Shown in pieces: positions 10,025 through 22,617 of a stretch of 64,000 nt of DNA. Source of the stretch: Acanthococcus lagerstroemiae (lineage: Eukaryota > Arthropoda > Insecta > Hemiptera > Eriococcidae); the NCBI GenBank assembly GCA_031841125.1, contig CM063106.1:16740001-16804000 (forward strand), given 5' to 3'. The first letter of the stretch is position 1, and each line of letters begins with the position of its first letter. Made by a program: the position numbers and the translations under genes. The notes below the pieces were generated by a model, which saw only the letters and a list, made by a program, of their open reading frames with translations, had not been told where the DNA came from and searched no databases.

Positions 10025-11414
10025 ATTCGGGAACGTGGCCCCTCACGGGAGAAAAAATTACCTCAGGCCAATAAGGTTTTATGTCGTTTGCTGACGACAA
10101 ATTCTGAAACACAGTAATTAATTTTGTTTATTTTCATTAAAATGAAAGAAAGGAAAGACGGTAAATTCTGCTTATTGAGAAGTCGATTATTTCATCATCG
10201 GTATTGGTTTAAATAACTTGACAAGTGGTGGAAGGACGGGAGTTATAATTTCCGACCAAACTGGAATGATTTTTGATCCACTAGCCCAAGAATCGACTTT
10301 GCTTTATTTCTACTGATAGTAATTGAGAACCTAGTTGCAGTTAATCAACCTGATAATTTTGGAAGGGAAGAGGAGAGGAGGTTTTCTCAACTACCATGGA
10401 AAAGTTGAGCTATTTACGATCGAAAAGAAACATTCATCGGAAACAATATTTGAAAACTGGCCAACAAACAGCCGCAAACAATTTTGTTCAGCTGCCCCTT
10501 TTTTTTAGTTGACGGAAACAGGATTTCAATGTGAAGTTCGCTCATGGGAAAGGCTTTGAGATCGACAACCAAAATTAAAATGTCAATTAATAACACAGTT
10601 TGTCGGGAAAATCTTTGTTCTTTAATCTTGGTCAATTATCTACTTGCCAACTTGACAGGTATTTTCCCATTGTCAAGAGGTCCCCATCTTTTATACGGCT
10701 ACCGCTGTTGCTTTCAACCATTGCATTTTTGAGAGTATCTGATTCTAGACAGTCACCATTGCTTCAGAAGCCGGTGTGTGTTCAAAGTCGCCCAGAACTT
10801 TCACGGGGTTCGAGGTGAATAACAAAGACTGAAAGAAGAAATTAGATTTGGAAGCGAGACACTCTTGAATTTTTGTGGTAGTATTCATTTACAAAAGTGA
10901 TCTTCCGGGGACTGTGGTCCTTGCTGTTGCCGGGTCTGAGACCAACTGCCCCAGTAGTCCCCAAATACGTTACTTGAGTCCTACAGTCCGCTTTGACTTC
11001 TCATTGAAGTGTGATGTAATTATTGGAATTCAACACCCTCCGGACGCACTTCGTCTATGAAAAATGGATTCTAAGGTGCGTAGTTATTGGATTTTTTTGT
11101 TTTAGGCTACTCAAAATATAATATTGGAAACTAATCAAATATCAATACGGTTGGTCAGTTGAAATTACATAAGAGTTTAGAATTTGATCGTATTATTTAC
11201 ATATTGAAAATACCTACAAGGAAATAGCTAATGCAGCTAAATGTCTGTACCTTTCTGACTTGCCACCCAGTGCTTCCTGATGATAATCCCGCCAGATTGA
11301 TGTACTTGAAAAAGCAAGAAGGTATTCAATTTTGGTTTTGGTAAGATTGCTTCCTGGAACCATCGCTGACTACAGACGTCAGAAGTTTTCAATTCGAGGA
11401 GAAAGTCTGTTACG
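10025..11414. other. no gene or repeat recognised
   Basis: Only short overlapping open frames on both strands; nothing recognisable. Confidence 0.5.
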
Positions 11415-11623
11415 CAGGGACGGATTTCCCATTAGGCACATAAGGCTTTGAGCTTTGGGCGGAAAATTTTGGCGGCTATTTTCTTTTTTCATTAGGATAC
11501 TGTTTTGATTCTTCGTATTCCTCAATTTAAAAAAGTCATTCATTTTTTAAGCATAATTCTGCCCATGGCCACTAATGAATAAGCCAGGGTTTCGGATGTG
11601 GCAAAATTAGAAATCCGTCCCAG
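11415..11623. mobile_element. hAT-type MITE family 4
   Basis: Ends CAGGGACGGATTTCC (11415 on) and GAAATCCGTCCCAG (ending 11623) form a ~14-bp inverted repeat. The flanks ctgttacg and ctagtaca match at 5 of 8 positions, consistent with an old 8-bp duplication. Confidence 0.6.
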
Positions 11624-13897
11624 CTAGTACATCTGATGAAATCAGGGTATGATCCATGAATTTGTCCCTGTCTAGACAAATTGTAGGACCGCGTTACATT
11701 TTGCAAGTAGATTAATAACGCCGTATTGTGCATCCAAAACTTCGATATACAAACTAAAAAATAAAGAAAATCAACAAAAGTCATTTATTAGATATTTTAT
11801 CTACAAATAATTATATCCGCGTATTAATAATTATGTTAATGATTGCACAGTTTTGTCGCGTATAACAATTAAAAGTAATTAAATTTTCACTAAAGGTACA
11901 TCAATAACTTAACATGCTTACATAATTTACATAGACATTTACAAACATGAACATAATAAGTATATACACACACATATGATATACACACTCTGGCGACATT
12001 TCTGTACTGGTAATCGATTTCAGGAGCGAGAAAAAAAATCGTTATTATTTCTCGTGACGATTTCTAGTGTTTAGTGTTTGGTATATAAAAATACGGTGAC
12101 TGATGTACCCGGTTCGCGGTCTCGCGGCAAAACCAAAAATAAATAATAAAAATTCTGTCTACAACAATTAACTAATAGGTTGAACTTAAACAGATAAAAT
12201 AAAACTCATATAATTTATAGGTGCACGGATTTCAGCCGCTGAATGCGAGCAGATTTGATGTCGAATCGAGGGAGAGCGTTTATAACCTGGAAAGTGATCG
12301 ATGTTTGGCGAAAGAGGAAGGACAAGGGAAAGGGGGTTCACTTGTGCGACTTCTAGCAGACGTTTTTACGATTTGGGCTAGCTCAAACAATCCTATTTTT
12401 CTGCTAGGTTGGAGATTTCCCACGCCGCAATCGTTTCTTATTTTCAGTTCCGTTTAACGAGGGGCCACTAAAGACGGATTACATGGGCACCCGATCTCGA
12501 TCCGAAAGTATTGCAAGTTTCAAACGAGTATTTCTAGGAGCGAAGGAAACTGGGGAGGTGGGAGAGAAATCGGTATTTTACAGCAAGGAAGAATTTCAGT
12601 AGGTAAATGATCCAGAGACTTCAAGTTGAATCTGAAAGATGTCGAAATTTGAATTTGTAAGAAACATTTTTCTGTACCTACACACACTTGTTATATCATC
12701 TGTATAGCGGGAAGATGGATTTTCATTTTTGTTGCCTATAAGTAGTATGTGAGTCACTTTATACCACTTTGGTCCTCTTGATTTTCGAAGCCCTTATACT
12801 GGAGGAAGCATTATAGCGCACTCAATGGATATTTTCCCAATTTGACCAAGCCACGAATATTTTCGACTATTTTAAACAAAATTCAACCACTTTAAATAAA
12901 GAAACGACCATTCTTCCTACATTCTCAGTCACACAGCACCTTGTAACCTAGTTTCGTTCTTTCTGAACATATTTCGAATGTTCCAAGAGTTAAATCTCGC
13001 CATTGTCCAGGGGGCATCGCTGAAGTTCGTTCAGAAAGCATCGCTACAGTTTAGAAAAGCGAAAATGGACATACGGCATTCTTCTACTACACTAACACCA
13101 TCCGATAAAATGAATATTCTGTTTGAAAAACTAATAATGGCTTTTCACAACATTTTAACACAACATAGTTGTACCTATAAGCGTGCTAAAGTAAAATCCT
13201 TGTCCAGTGTTGCCTCGGAACTGTAACAATGCTTCTTAAATTAACTTTAACAATGCCTTCTGGACAATGGGGAGATTCAACTTCTGGAACACTTTAAATG
13301 TGTCCACAAAGAATGGAACTATATTACACGGAGCTGACTGCGAATGTAGAAAGTAATGGTGTGTGAGATTGAACTGAGTGTCTGTAAGAGTAGTATATGC
13401 GTCACTTCATAAGACTTTGGTCCTTTTAGCAGTTCAGCGTACTCAACGGATGTTGATAAACAAGAAAAGTTACAAGGTACAATACGTTTTCGTACGCAGT
13501 TAGCGAGCACTACCTTTCTTGAGCAACGAAATTACAAAAATTAACCGGGAAATTAGACTAACACATTCAAGAGCTCTAAATCAGTGTATAAAAGTTCAAA
13601 TACTTTGCATATTGGCGGACAATAATTAATAATATTAACATAATAGTTACTAAAACAGAGGATTTCCAAGTTTGCATTGTTCAAAATTTTCAAATCAACT
13701 GGATGAATCTTTGGATCCTTAGCAAAATCATTATTGACAAAGGAACAAAGTTCTCGATTATTATAGAATAGAGTTTGTTAAGCTTCCAGCGAATATGCAA
13801 AGATGAATGCAAAGACTTACAGCGATTTGCGTAACCAACAAGAAGCATGGTATTTTGCCTTACACATCCTGTCTCATTTTGATATGATTTCCTTAGG
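11624..13897. other. no gene; one diverged direct repeat
   Basis: Segments at ~12743-12835 and ~13385-13460 share agtagtat(g)..gtcactt..actttggtcct and gc..actcaa(t/c)ggat, a diverged direct repeat about 640 bp apart. The rest shows no recognised feature. Confidence 0.4.
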
Positions 13898-14012
13898 AGT
13901 ATTATAAAACTTGGTAAAAAATTAACAGGTGGTTAAAATGCGAATCCTATTACCGGACTGGCGGGTTCACATTTTAATCACCGGTTAATTTTTAAACAAG
14001 TTTTATAATACT
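13898..14012. repeat. 43-bp-arm inverted repeat (hairpin or snapback MITE)
   Basis: Arms 13898-13940 and 13970-14012 are complementary at 39 of 43 positions, with a 29-bp loop. The flanks ..ccttagg and gacctttagg look like an imperfect duplication. It could be a minimal foldback element or a small-RNA-producing hairpin. Confidence 0.75.
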
Positions 14013-17000
14013 GACCTTTAGGATTATCCGGCTGCCCAACTTTCTGGTGAAGTACCTATTGTCCTCTTTTTGTAGAATACTATTTCCCTGTGTACTTCTG
14101 AGCAAGTCAGAAACTAGACCAGATGGAAAGGGATGGAAGGCTCCTCCCAAATACGGATTCTCCAGGGTACAGACCAAAATTCCTAGAGAATTATCTCTCT
14201 TCACAAATACTCTCCTTCCTCCTACCCAGCTGCTCCTTCCACCATCCTGGACATTTATAGGTTATTTTCAGTAAATGGGCGAGCAAATAGCGATCACAAA
14301 CTTTAAGGACGAGGTATTAATCAAAGCCTTTTCTCGAAACACCAAAAAATTCGTATCGAGAACTCGGCACAGCACCAATATTCTCAACATACTTGACATT
14401 TCCCGCAGCGACGAATATTTCAAAATTGTATCTGCCCTGGGTAACGGCCTAGAAATTCAGTGCCAATGCCGATCATGATCCGACTACTACGAATTTATCG
14501 TTTGCGATGTCCAGTATGTCCGATCGTTAAGTGGATCTTAAATCACGTTACGCCTTTTTTATCAGCGCTTATATGAAAAAAAAAAAAAAAAAAAAACATC
14601 GTAGATCTAGAACAGCCGTTAGTGATTTATCGTCCTTCAATTCAAAATTTAAAAGCAAAATTTTTGACTGGGCTGAGATTTATTCAAATATAAGTCTTTT
14701 CGCTGATACTTTCAAAAGGTCTATCAAAATGCGATCATTTGTATACGTTAACTGATTCAATTTTGAAGAGTTTTTAGTTCCCTATCACTGAATTCCTTGA
14801 ACGAGAGGTCAGGGCTACTGTTTGATAGAGCCATGATGAATTTTGAAGTAGGCTTAGTCGTATAATTATTCAATGAAGATCTTACGATACAAGACAAAGG
14901 AAAATTTCGAACTACAATGGTCAGAATTTGTTACATGAAATTTTACGCATGGTTCTGAGAGAGGACACACGATTTTCACTATGGAAATTTTCCAAGTTTT
15001 TCAAAGATTTGACCCAAAGTAAGTCGCCCTTACGCGGTCAGATTTTCTCAATTTTTCCCAACAGGCCGACGCTTCGGGGCATATCCCCTTGGTCGCTAGT
15101 AATTAACCTGTCCTTCTTAAATTCCCAACGTGACACTGAAAGATCAATATTACAGGACCAAACATCGACACCATTCACATCGCTTTCCCTCGTTAACAAT
15201 CTAACAAATAAATAAAACTGTGTACCTACACGAGAACAATCAACCAAATAATGTTCATTCAGTTTCCGGTTGATTATGTATAGCTATATAAATTTCTTAA
15301 TCTAAATCACGAGAAAACGAAACTTCTAATCCAGGCCGTTCTTTGCTTTTTTCTTCGTATTCAACGCATTCTAAATTTAACATCATTAGCCTGTTGGCAA
15401 TCACCACACGGATCGAAAAATTCGGCGATAGAAACGAGTAAAAGGGACTGTACTAATCGCCAGCTCGAATAAATTTTGATTGGAAGAAATGGAAGAAAGC
15501 AAATGTTAGGCCAATAGATACTATACCACGTTCCGTCCCCATTTAAAACATTATTAGGAGCCCCACCTCCACCAAAATACCGTCTTACCGATGTCTGAAA
15601 TCCCCCCTTCAATAAATTATACCGCAATTAGAGATGTTTGCCTCCTAAATAGCACTCAGCTACGGCAGCACCACTGATCCGGGTACGTAAATAAAGCCCC
15701 CCCAGACTCGAAGACGCAGACGTGTCTCAAGTCTCGATGTCAGCTTTTTTTACCCTTGTTCCCTAAATCGTTCGACATTCTGAGCAAAAAATTATCGACG
15801 AACAACGGAGCTCGAGCGCGAATTATACGAATTTTAATTCACGTATACATCTACGTTATATTCATATAAATCGTTAATGAAATAAAAAAGGGGGAAGGAT
15901 TTATTGAATATATTCGACGAAAGAAGACAAAAAAAAAAAAAACTGGACACCAGCCGCGAAGTCGTGGATTTTTCTTGCACTTTTTTTGTTTTCGTTTTTT
16001 CTATCTTAGCTTCTCTTTTACAGTATGAAGCTACATATGAACCGGTTATTGGAACATTGGAACACGATTAATCCCGACTGTTGTGGAAATATTTTGATTA
16101 TTTCTGGGGACGGCGAATCCATTACAACGCACTGCAACAGAAAAACACGATTAATTAGATCGAAATGTATAGTAATAAACCAATTAGGGAAAAAAAAAGA
16201 GAAAGAAGGTGAATACACTTAACATATTTTCGTGAATTGAAAAGTCGAATCGGCGAGTGGAAACGACTGGAGTTGCACTAGTTTTCTTTTTAAAGAATTC
16301 GTTCAGTATTCTGTAGGAAAGAGAACATTCGACTAAATCTGCATAATAATATTTATTGCAAGACGCCAGAGTGCAGTAGGTGACACTTGGAGGCTTTTAC
16401 GGTATCACTAATAGAATGATCTCGGTGAAGAATAACATTGGCCAAACGAGAAGGCAGGTGGTTTTCTCAAGCAAATTGAACATGCCGAAAGTTCTCAGTG
16501 CTCTTTTTTACAGAAATCCTAATGAAAAGTTCTCCTGGGGATAGGTAAGGAACAATTTTGTAGTCAAAGTAGCGACAGATTTTTAAAATGTCAAAATTTG
16601 GACCGGACGAGTTTAAAAAAGAGCCCGGGTACATTGACATGTTACCCAAAAAAATAAAAAAAAGAAGGTAAGATTCAAAATGTTAGTCAACGAATACCAG
16701 TAATTTTACTTTCCCTCCACACCCTAGGAGAATTTATCCCTTAGAAACCCGACTCAAGTGTAATGCGTCAAACAGCAGATCATTAAAATGCATCCCTCCA
16801 GCTGGAAGCTTTCTACGGAGAAATTGGACAATTTTCTTCTTTTTCTTTGCTAACCAGTTGTATAAGATTGAAAACGGGGTTAGGATGAAATTATTTGACA
16901 GTAAGCGTTTTTCGAATACAGTAGGTACACTCTCTCGATTATTTGAACTAATAGAGGAATAGGGTTGTTCAAATAATACGAGTTTTTTTATTTATTTATT

Positions 17001-17377
17001 ATTTCTATTATTGGTGGCAGTGTAGGGAATAAGGTCCCACTTTGTCGATCTTAGTTTTCGAGATACGGCGATTCTTGTGAATTAAGGTCAAAACTGTCGA
17101 AGTCGGGATTCGTGACGATTTCGGCAGAACAAACTAGGGGTGTCAAGTATCGTTTAGTATAGGTTGGGGGTTCAAAAGTATCGATAAGTGTCGGATACTA
17201 TGGATACAGCTCAGCCTTGCTAAGCTGAATGCTGAAACAGAATTGGTAATTCAAAGTCAACAAATAAAAGCAAGTAACTTCGCTACCTGAAGAGGGTCGG
17301 CACTCGGCAACACCTTCAAATTGCGAACTGCAGACTGCAGTTGTGCAGCTCTATCAACTGTCAACAACGCTCTACAC
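14013..17377. other. no gene recognised
   Basis: An A-run lies at ~14576-14596. The stretch 15.78-16.25 kb is unique-looking and AT-rich, with TAAT-type motifs, and could be regulatory, but nothing proves it. No coding exon was recognised. Confidence 0.4.
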
Positions 17378-17658
17378 CAGGGGTCACCAAATGGCGGACC
17401 GCCGACCTATTTTGTGCGGACCCAGAAGAATTTGTGACAATTCTAAAAATGTCATTTTTCGCATTAATATTAGGTACTTATTTCATTTCTTTAATCAGCT
17501 GTATCCTTAATAATAAACAAAGTATTCTGATTTCTTTTGATTTTATTTGACCATTGACATTTTGAATCTTGGTTGCTAGTTATCACCTACTAAACGGACC
17601 GCGACAGATTTATATTTGTTATAAACAGACCCGCAATGAAACTAATTGGTGATCCCTG
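17378..17658. mobile_element. hAT-type MITE family 5, complete
   Basis: Ends CAGGGGTCACCAA (17378 on) and TTGGTGATCCCTG (ending 17658), inverted repeats with one mismatch, flanked by a perfect 8-bp target duplication CTCTACAC (17370-17377, 17659-17666). The subterminal motif ggcggaccgc pairs with cggaccgcga inside the other end. Confidence 0.92.
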
Positions 17659-17712
17659 CTCTACACCTACACACTGAAAACAATGACGCACACTCCCACA
17701 GTAATGAAGATT

Positions 17713-18589
17713 AAGATCAAAGAGCACCCTGGAATCCGCCCTTTCGAGCATTACCTCAGAGACGTCGGGGAGACTGTTAGGGCTGTGTTAGCCCTCTTCC
17801 CTTTTGGCCGAAAAACTGGCCTAGATCGAAATCAGGCGAGTTGTTACGTGGGCTCGAAACCGGGATCTCCGGATTCCGAGACCAGCACGCTATCTACTCA
17901 GCTAACCGAACCCCCAGTGGTGGCGATCTTGGGGGGACACAGGGGCACATGTCCCCCTAAAAAAAATTAGGGGCTGTGCCCCCTGCTTAAATTATTCTTT
18001 TTCTTTGAAGGGGTGCACATGAATTATAACTCTTGAAAGTAAAAAGTTTAAAACTGAATAATCGGGAGTTTAATGAAGAAAGTGCTCACATTATATATAC
18101 TTATACATATCATCAAACGTAAACAGAGATGAAACAAAAGAAGCACTGCCTGAACTGATTATTACAGGGTTGGTGCTAGCAAATTTGTAGACTGCACAGT
18201 GCATACGGAAGCCCGCACCTTGTGAATGATATAACGATTTTGCTTATGATGTAGAAAAAATAACTCACCAATTTATTGTAAAGAATTCAATGTGACGAAA
18301 CACATTTGCCTTATTTTAATGCAAATGTGTTTTTACTTGAAATTTCCTAAACATAATATAGTAATTGCATATTGATATTTGTAAAATTCATTTCCAGTTC
18401 CAGTGAACGCGGTTTAATTGCACTTCTTCTAATGAATCAAGCGAAGCTATAGTGTTATTTTTCCGAAATTACACCCCCCCCCCTCTGCCATCAGTGGAAA
18501 AATATCAGTAGATCATCAGTTTGTGCCCCCCCCCCCACTGGGAAAATCATAAATCGCCACCACTGCAGACCCCTAAGATCAAAGAGCAC
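17713..18589 (-). mobile_element. SINE family S1, reverse orientation, split by a hAT element
   Basis: Body and conserved 3' segment (17728-17790), box B region (reverse of gggctcgaaacc near 17850-17861, one extra T against the 3767 copy) and box A region, interrupted at 17915-18565. The remaining few bases of the head (cagacccct) resume at 18566. A 15-bp direct repeat aagatcaaagagcac flanks the whole (17713-17727 and 18575-18589), the expected target duplication. Confidence 0.82.
17915..18565. mobile_element. hAT-type element family 6, nested in the SINE
   Basis: Perfect 13-bp terminal inverted repeats CAGTGGTGGCGAT (17915-17927) and ATCGCCACCACTG (18553-18565). The flanks cgaacccc and cagacccc agree at 6 of 8 positions. 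C-runs are near the right end; no transposase remains. Confidence 0.85.
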
Positions 18590-20119
18590 TACTGAAGAAG
18601 AAAAAAAAGTAACGGCCTGAGGCTCGTTGCCGACCCTAATAAAATCGGAATTATTGCTTATAATTATTTTTATTATTTTCAATTAATTGATTTCTCGAAA
18701 ATAAAGCCCCACTGAACTGAACAGGTTCAAATAACTGAGAGTATACTGCAGCGTTAGCAGAGGATGAGTTTCTAATGAACCTTCCAAACATTTTTTATAA
18801 TTTCGATACGGGTATCAGCTCTTTTAGAAAGAATGTGAACCACATAACTGGAAATCTGTTACTGTCACGAGGTACTTTTTAAACAGAAATATTCATTACC
18901 ACTCGTGAAATTTAACCAAGTTGGGAAATTCTGATATATAATTTGGAAACTGAAGCAGTTGGTCTTTTCTTTTTGTTTGTCGTAGACAATTTTGTAAAAT
19001 TTTAATCGTTATTTGTGTAGAACGTCAAGAAAGTCGAGAAATTCTGGGATCCAGTCGGGAAAATAAAAATGAGAAACTTTTTTTTTGTTTTGTTTGTCAA
19101 GCTTGTGTCAAATTTGTAAAATTTTAACAAGGAATTTTCGTATTTACACCACGCTCAGAACATGTTCTTTGTGCCGGCTCTGCATTCTGCATGTAAAAAG
19201 TCTTTTCCTCGTACAATTTTCTCGAACTACCTTCCAGGCGACATAAATAAGGATACCAAATTATCCTTCATACTGCCACAAATTAAGACGAATCTTATTT
19301 CAAGGAATATTGAATGTTAGTCATTTTATGGTCTCACTAAGTATTGCGAGTGGTGCAAAACATGCCCATATTTGCTTTTCTAACACGCTGCCTCCGTATA
19401 ACCGGAAACGTATTCTTCAGTTCTCACCCCTGACTCCGGTGGCGGATTTAGAAGCTAAGCCGCTATAGTCACTCAAGTAAATGTCCCCCTTACCCCTCCA
19501 CTCCATATTCTTCTAATGAGCTACAGGTCAAAAGTTGATGATTATTTCCCAGTTGTGTTTTTTGCAACTTCTACAGCATTTTCCTTTTTTCTCCCTATCT
19601 CTTTTTCTTCTTTTCTTTTTCCCGCTGTTTTTGTACAAAAATCAGCCGCCCAGGCACTTGCCTAATATGCCTGTTGAGAAATTCATCGCTGCGTGGCTCT
19701 AGCAACAGGGGCGTTCACACCTCCACGTGTTGTCTGAAACGTCGGCACTTAATAAATTCTAGTGCCCAATTAGCAAAATTGAGAAAGTAACGACCTCTTG
19801 TTCTTTTTCTTAGGTCTGAAATTAAACTTCTTATAAAATTGCTTTTGTCATGACTTGATCAGCGATACCTATTCCACAATTTCTCCTCGATTTTTCTGAA
19901 TACAAAATAAGATTGAGGTGCCTAATTTCAGATCTTGAAGGTCGCTGAATTAATTTGCCATTTCAGCTAACTCCAAGTTGAGATTTAATGGTCGGAGGGA
20001 AAATTTGAGGGTCAAAAATTTCACAAATTATAATTTGGATATCATTTCCTGGAGTTAGATAACTGAATTCCTTTTCGACGTCAATTCTTTCCTCAAGAGA
20101 AAAATTAGGCATCTAGAAG
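18590..20119. other. no gene recognised
   Basis: The 19.44-19.70 kb part (ggtggcggatttagaagc .. gaaattcatcgctgcg) hints at another degraded MITE, but its ends do not pair well. No coding signal was seen. Confidence 0.4.
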
Positions 20120-21055
20120 CAACCCTACCGGGAGGGGGGGGGGGAGAGAAAAGGGGAAAATACCCTAAGCCCGGACTTTCAGGGGGGCCCGACATTTTTA
20201 AAAGGCCTGAATTTCAACGCTTACGGCTACATCATTTTTTTAACCTGGGCTAGCGGCTGACCGAAGCCTAATTAACCCGCCCAGCTTTAGGCATTGGTCT
20301 CCACCACCCTTTTCCATCCTGATCTATTTTGGGCCACCCCTGTCCAACCTGTGCCGATTTTCGCAACTAGCTCGTCCCGCCACCTGATGGGGGCATCCTC
20401 TTTTTCTTTTGATACCATAAGGGGTCAACATCTCGACCACCTGTATCCCCTTTTCCGGGTTCCCTCCCTGGCCATGTGGGCCGCACATTTGAATTTTGAT
20501 TGTGTACCCAATATTTCCTTCATAATTTTTTCTCTCTTCACTTCATCTTTGAGGGAGATACCCAGGATACTGCGTAACATGGAGTATTGTGTTGTTTTTA
20601 GTCTTCTGATGTTTTTCTTGGTCATGGCCCAGGTCGGTGCCCCGTACGTGAGGACCACGATCACAGCTCTGGAGTACCCTTACCTTGGTAGAAAGCTTCA
20701 TTTTATTCTTGAATACATGTTTTTGGGCCCAGAAGGCTTTTCACCCATTCGCAATACGCACGCCTATTTCTGTACTCATTTTATTTTCCATCGACATCCG
20801 TTGACCAAGATAAGTGTACTCCAGGACTTTACTTATTGCGAGGATCCCCACTACCGTTTCATCCGATGTCATGATTTTTGTTTTTGCGGCTTTCATTGTT
20901 AACCCTATCCCCGAGAACCATACTGAACATCAAATTAGTAATAACTTCTTACACCATGAAAGAAACCTCTTATCCAGTAGCTTATAATTATCCCCATTTG
21001 ACAAAAGAACAAAATGAACTGTAAGGAGAGGGGGCCTGTGGAAATTCCCCCAGGC
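20120..21055 (+). repeat. repeat R1, interrupted by a non-LTR retrotransposon
   Basis: The outer parts 20120-20234 and 20918-21055 match, in inverted order, one continuous segment at 54900-55146 (shared blocks ggactttcaggggg, ttcaacgcttacggctacatcat, ttacaccatgaaagaaacct, acaaaatgaact). The comparison shows that 20235-20917 was inserted. Confidence 0.75.
20235..20917 (-). pseudogene. 5'-truncated non-LTR retrotransposon, reverse transcriptase C-terminal remnant
   Basis: Inserted into repeat R1 with its 3' end to the left, marked by a short poly(A) (T-run at 20235-20241 on plus). On the minus strand, from ~20905 down, a frame reads ..MKAAKTKIMTSDE.. then ..YTYLGQRMSM.., a stop where NGW is expected, ..KAFWAQKHVFKNKMKLS.., then after a frame change ..VLTYGAPTWAMTKKNIRRL.. 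and ..AAHMAREGTRKRGYRWSR... This order (GL-like K-x-K-V/IM, YLGQ, GW-x-AF, LTYG-x-x-TW, H-x-AR) is the C-terminal region of endonuclease/reverse-transcriptase proteins of RTE-like elements. Catalytic RT motifs lie upstream and are absent. At least one frameshift and two or more stops make it dead. The clade call is tentative. Confidence 0.72.
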
Positions 21056-22403
21056 CCTCGTTTTCTCTCTACGGAGCTATGTAGGAGAAAAGGAACCAGA
21101 ACATTAAAAGAGTCAACGAATGCAGTTATGGATATCTTTGCCCACCCGTAAGGTCAAGGACATATGAAGTCACCCCCTCCCCCTCTCGCCCGCCTTTAAC
21201 AACAAACCAATAAGTTGTTTTTTTTTGCTTTTTGAGCGGAAAATTTAGTATTGCCCCTCCTCCCAGGAAAAGCGGTTACTCTACCGGCCAGTATTTTTGT
21301 TCAGATTTTCAAGGTCGCTCATTTACAATTCCTATTGAACTCGAGTTCAATTTAAGAGCTTGGTGGAAGGGGCAATGGGGTAAATATTGACGGACCACAA
21401 TATGAATAACATTTCTCGGATTATGAAGATCACTCAATTCATTTCGCGCAGTAAATTTATCATTATGTGGAAACTGAGGAATCTAAAGAGAAGGAACAGT
21501 CGAAATCGGAAACAAAAATCCACAACTCGGAATAACAGCACCCATGTTAGGCATTGAAAATTATTATCAAAATTTAGATTTATTCGATTCCGTTGACTCA
21601 GAGAACCATTCATTAAAAAGTGAATAACCCTTTCTTGGGTTCTAAGCCTTTAAAAAGTGAACGGTTTTTTGATCTGTTGTTAAAAAACTGAAATATCGTT
21701 CAAATTTTTACTAGATAGGAGAAGACGGAATTTCTCACTTTTTGTCATCTCATTTTGTCAGCACCTAATACTAGAATATCCTCTTCAAAAAAAAATTGCT
21801 ATCTGAAAATGCCGTCCATAACCCAGACTTCTTCAATTTTCTAGCTACTCCTTTAACATCTGTCAATATGCAGATTGGAACAGGCCCGTAGTCAGCCATC
21901 TGCAGTAGGGGATGCTAACTGTTTACCGGGGGGGGGAGCTTGAAGATACACATAGTATATTATGTGAAGATTTCTACGAAACAGTAGTGTAGCCAGGGGA
22001 AGGCCGAAGGGGGCGAATGCCCCCAAGGCACCTGAAATTGAATGTAAAATATGCAAAAATTATCACTTTTTCGCATTTAAAACACGATTTTTCAAAAAAT
22101 GTTTGCTACACCTCAATTATCGACTTTTTCTTCCTTGAAAATCTTACTCAACCCCCCCCCCCCAAGAGTCCCAAATTAGTTCACCAAGTTTTTGTTTTAA
22201 ATTCTAAAATGCTTTTGTGATATTAATGATTTTCTTAGTAAGGTATCTTTGCCCTGGAGGGCTCAAAACACCTTTAAAGGGGGCACAGCCCAGCTTGCCC
22301 CCCATGACTGCGGGGTTGGATTAAAATAAGAATGAGATCAAAAATGAATTAACTTTAAAACATAAGAAACAATATCTACATTACAGTACGTACATCCTTT
22401 ACT
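21056..22403. other. no gene; C/G-run-rich repeats without clear ends
   Basis: G- and C-runs at ~21930-21938, 22151-22163 and 22404-22415. The segment ~21984-22310 starts cagtagtgtagccagggg and ends gggggcac..cccccatgactg, suggestive of a hAT-type MITE, but the flanks give no 8-bp duplication. Confidence 0.35.
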
Positions 22404-22617
22404 CCCCCCCCCCCCTCCATTCAAGAACTAATTTGCTAGTTGAAGTGAAATCGAAACTGAAAATGATTTTAACACAACATAGAAAACCTGAATAATCACA
22501 ATTTTATATTACCCCCCCCCCCCATTCAAGAACTAATTTGCTAGTTGAAGTGAAATCGAAACTGAAAATGATTTCAACATCATAGAAAACCTGAATAATC
22601 ACAATTATATTACACCC
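22404..22617. repeat. 105-bp tandem duplication
   Basis: Two adjacent near-identical units, each a C-run followed by attcaagaactaatttgc .. gaaaacctgaataatcacaa. The motif tcaag starts at 22421 and 22526. High identity implies a recent event. Confidence 0.85.

Noticed and set aside
19430..19710. Possible further hAT MITE (ggtggcggatttagaagc to gaaattcatcgctgcg)
   Set aside because: Terminal similarity is weak and no 8-bp duplication was found.
20294..20902. 202-codon open frame on plus
   Set aside because: Antisense shadow of the reverse-transcriptase remnant read on minus in the same interval.
21984..22310. Possible hAT MITE with CAGTAGTGTAGCC start
   Set aside because: Only the first four bases pair convincingly with the other end, and the flanks do not match.
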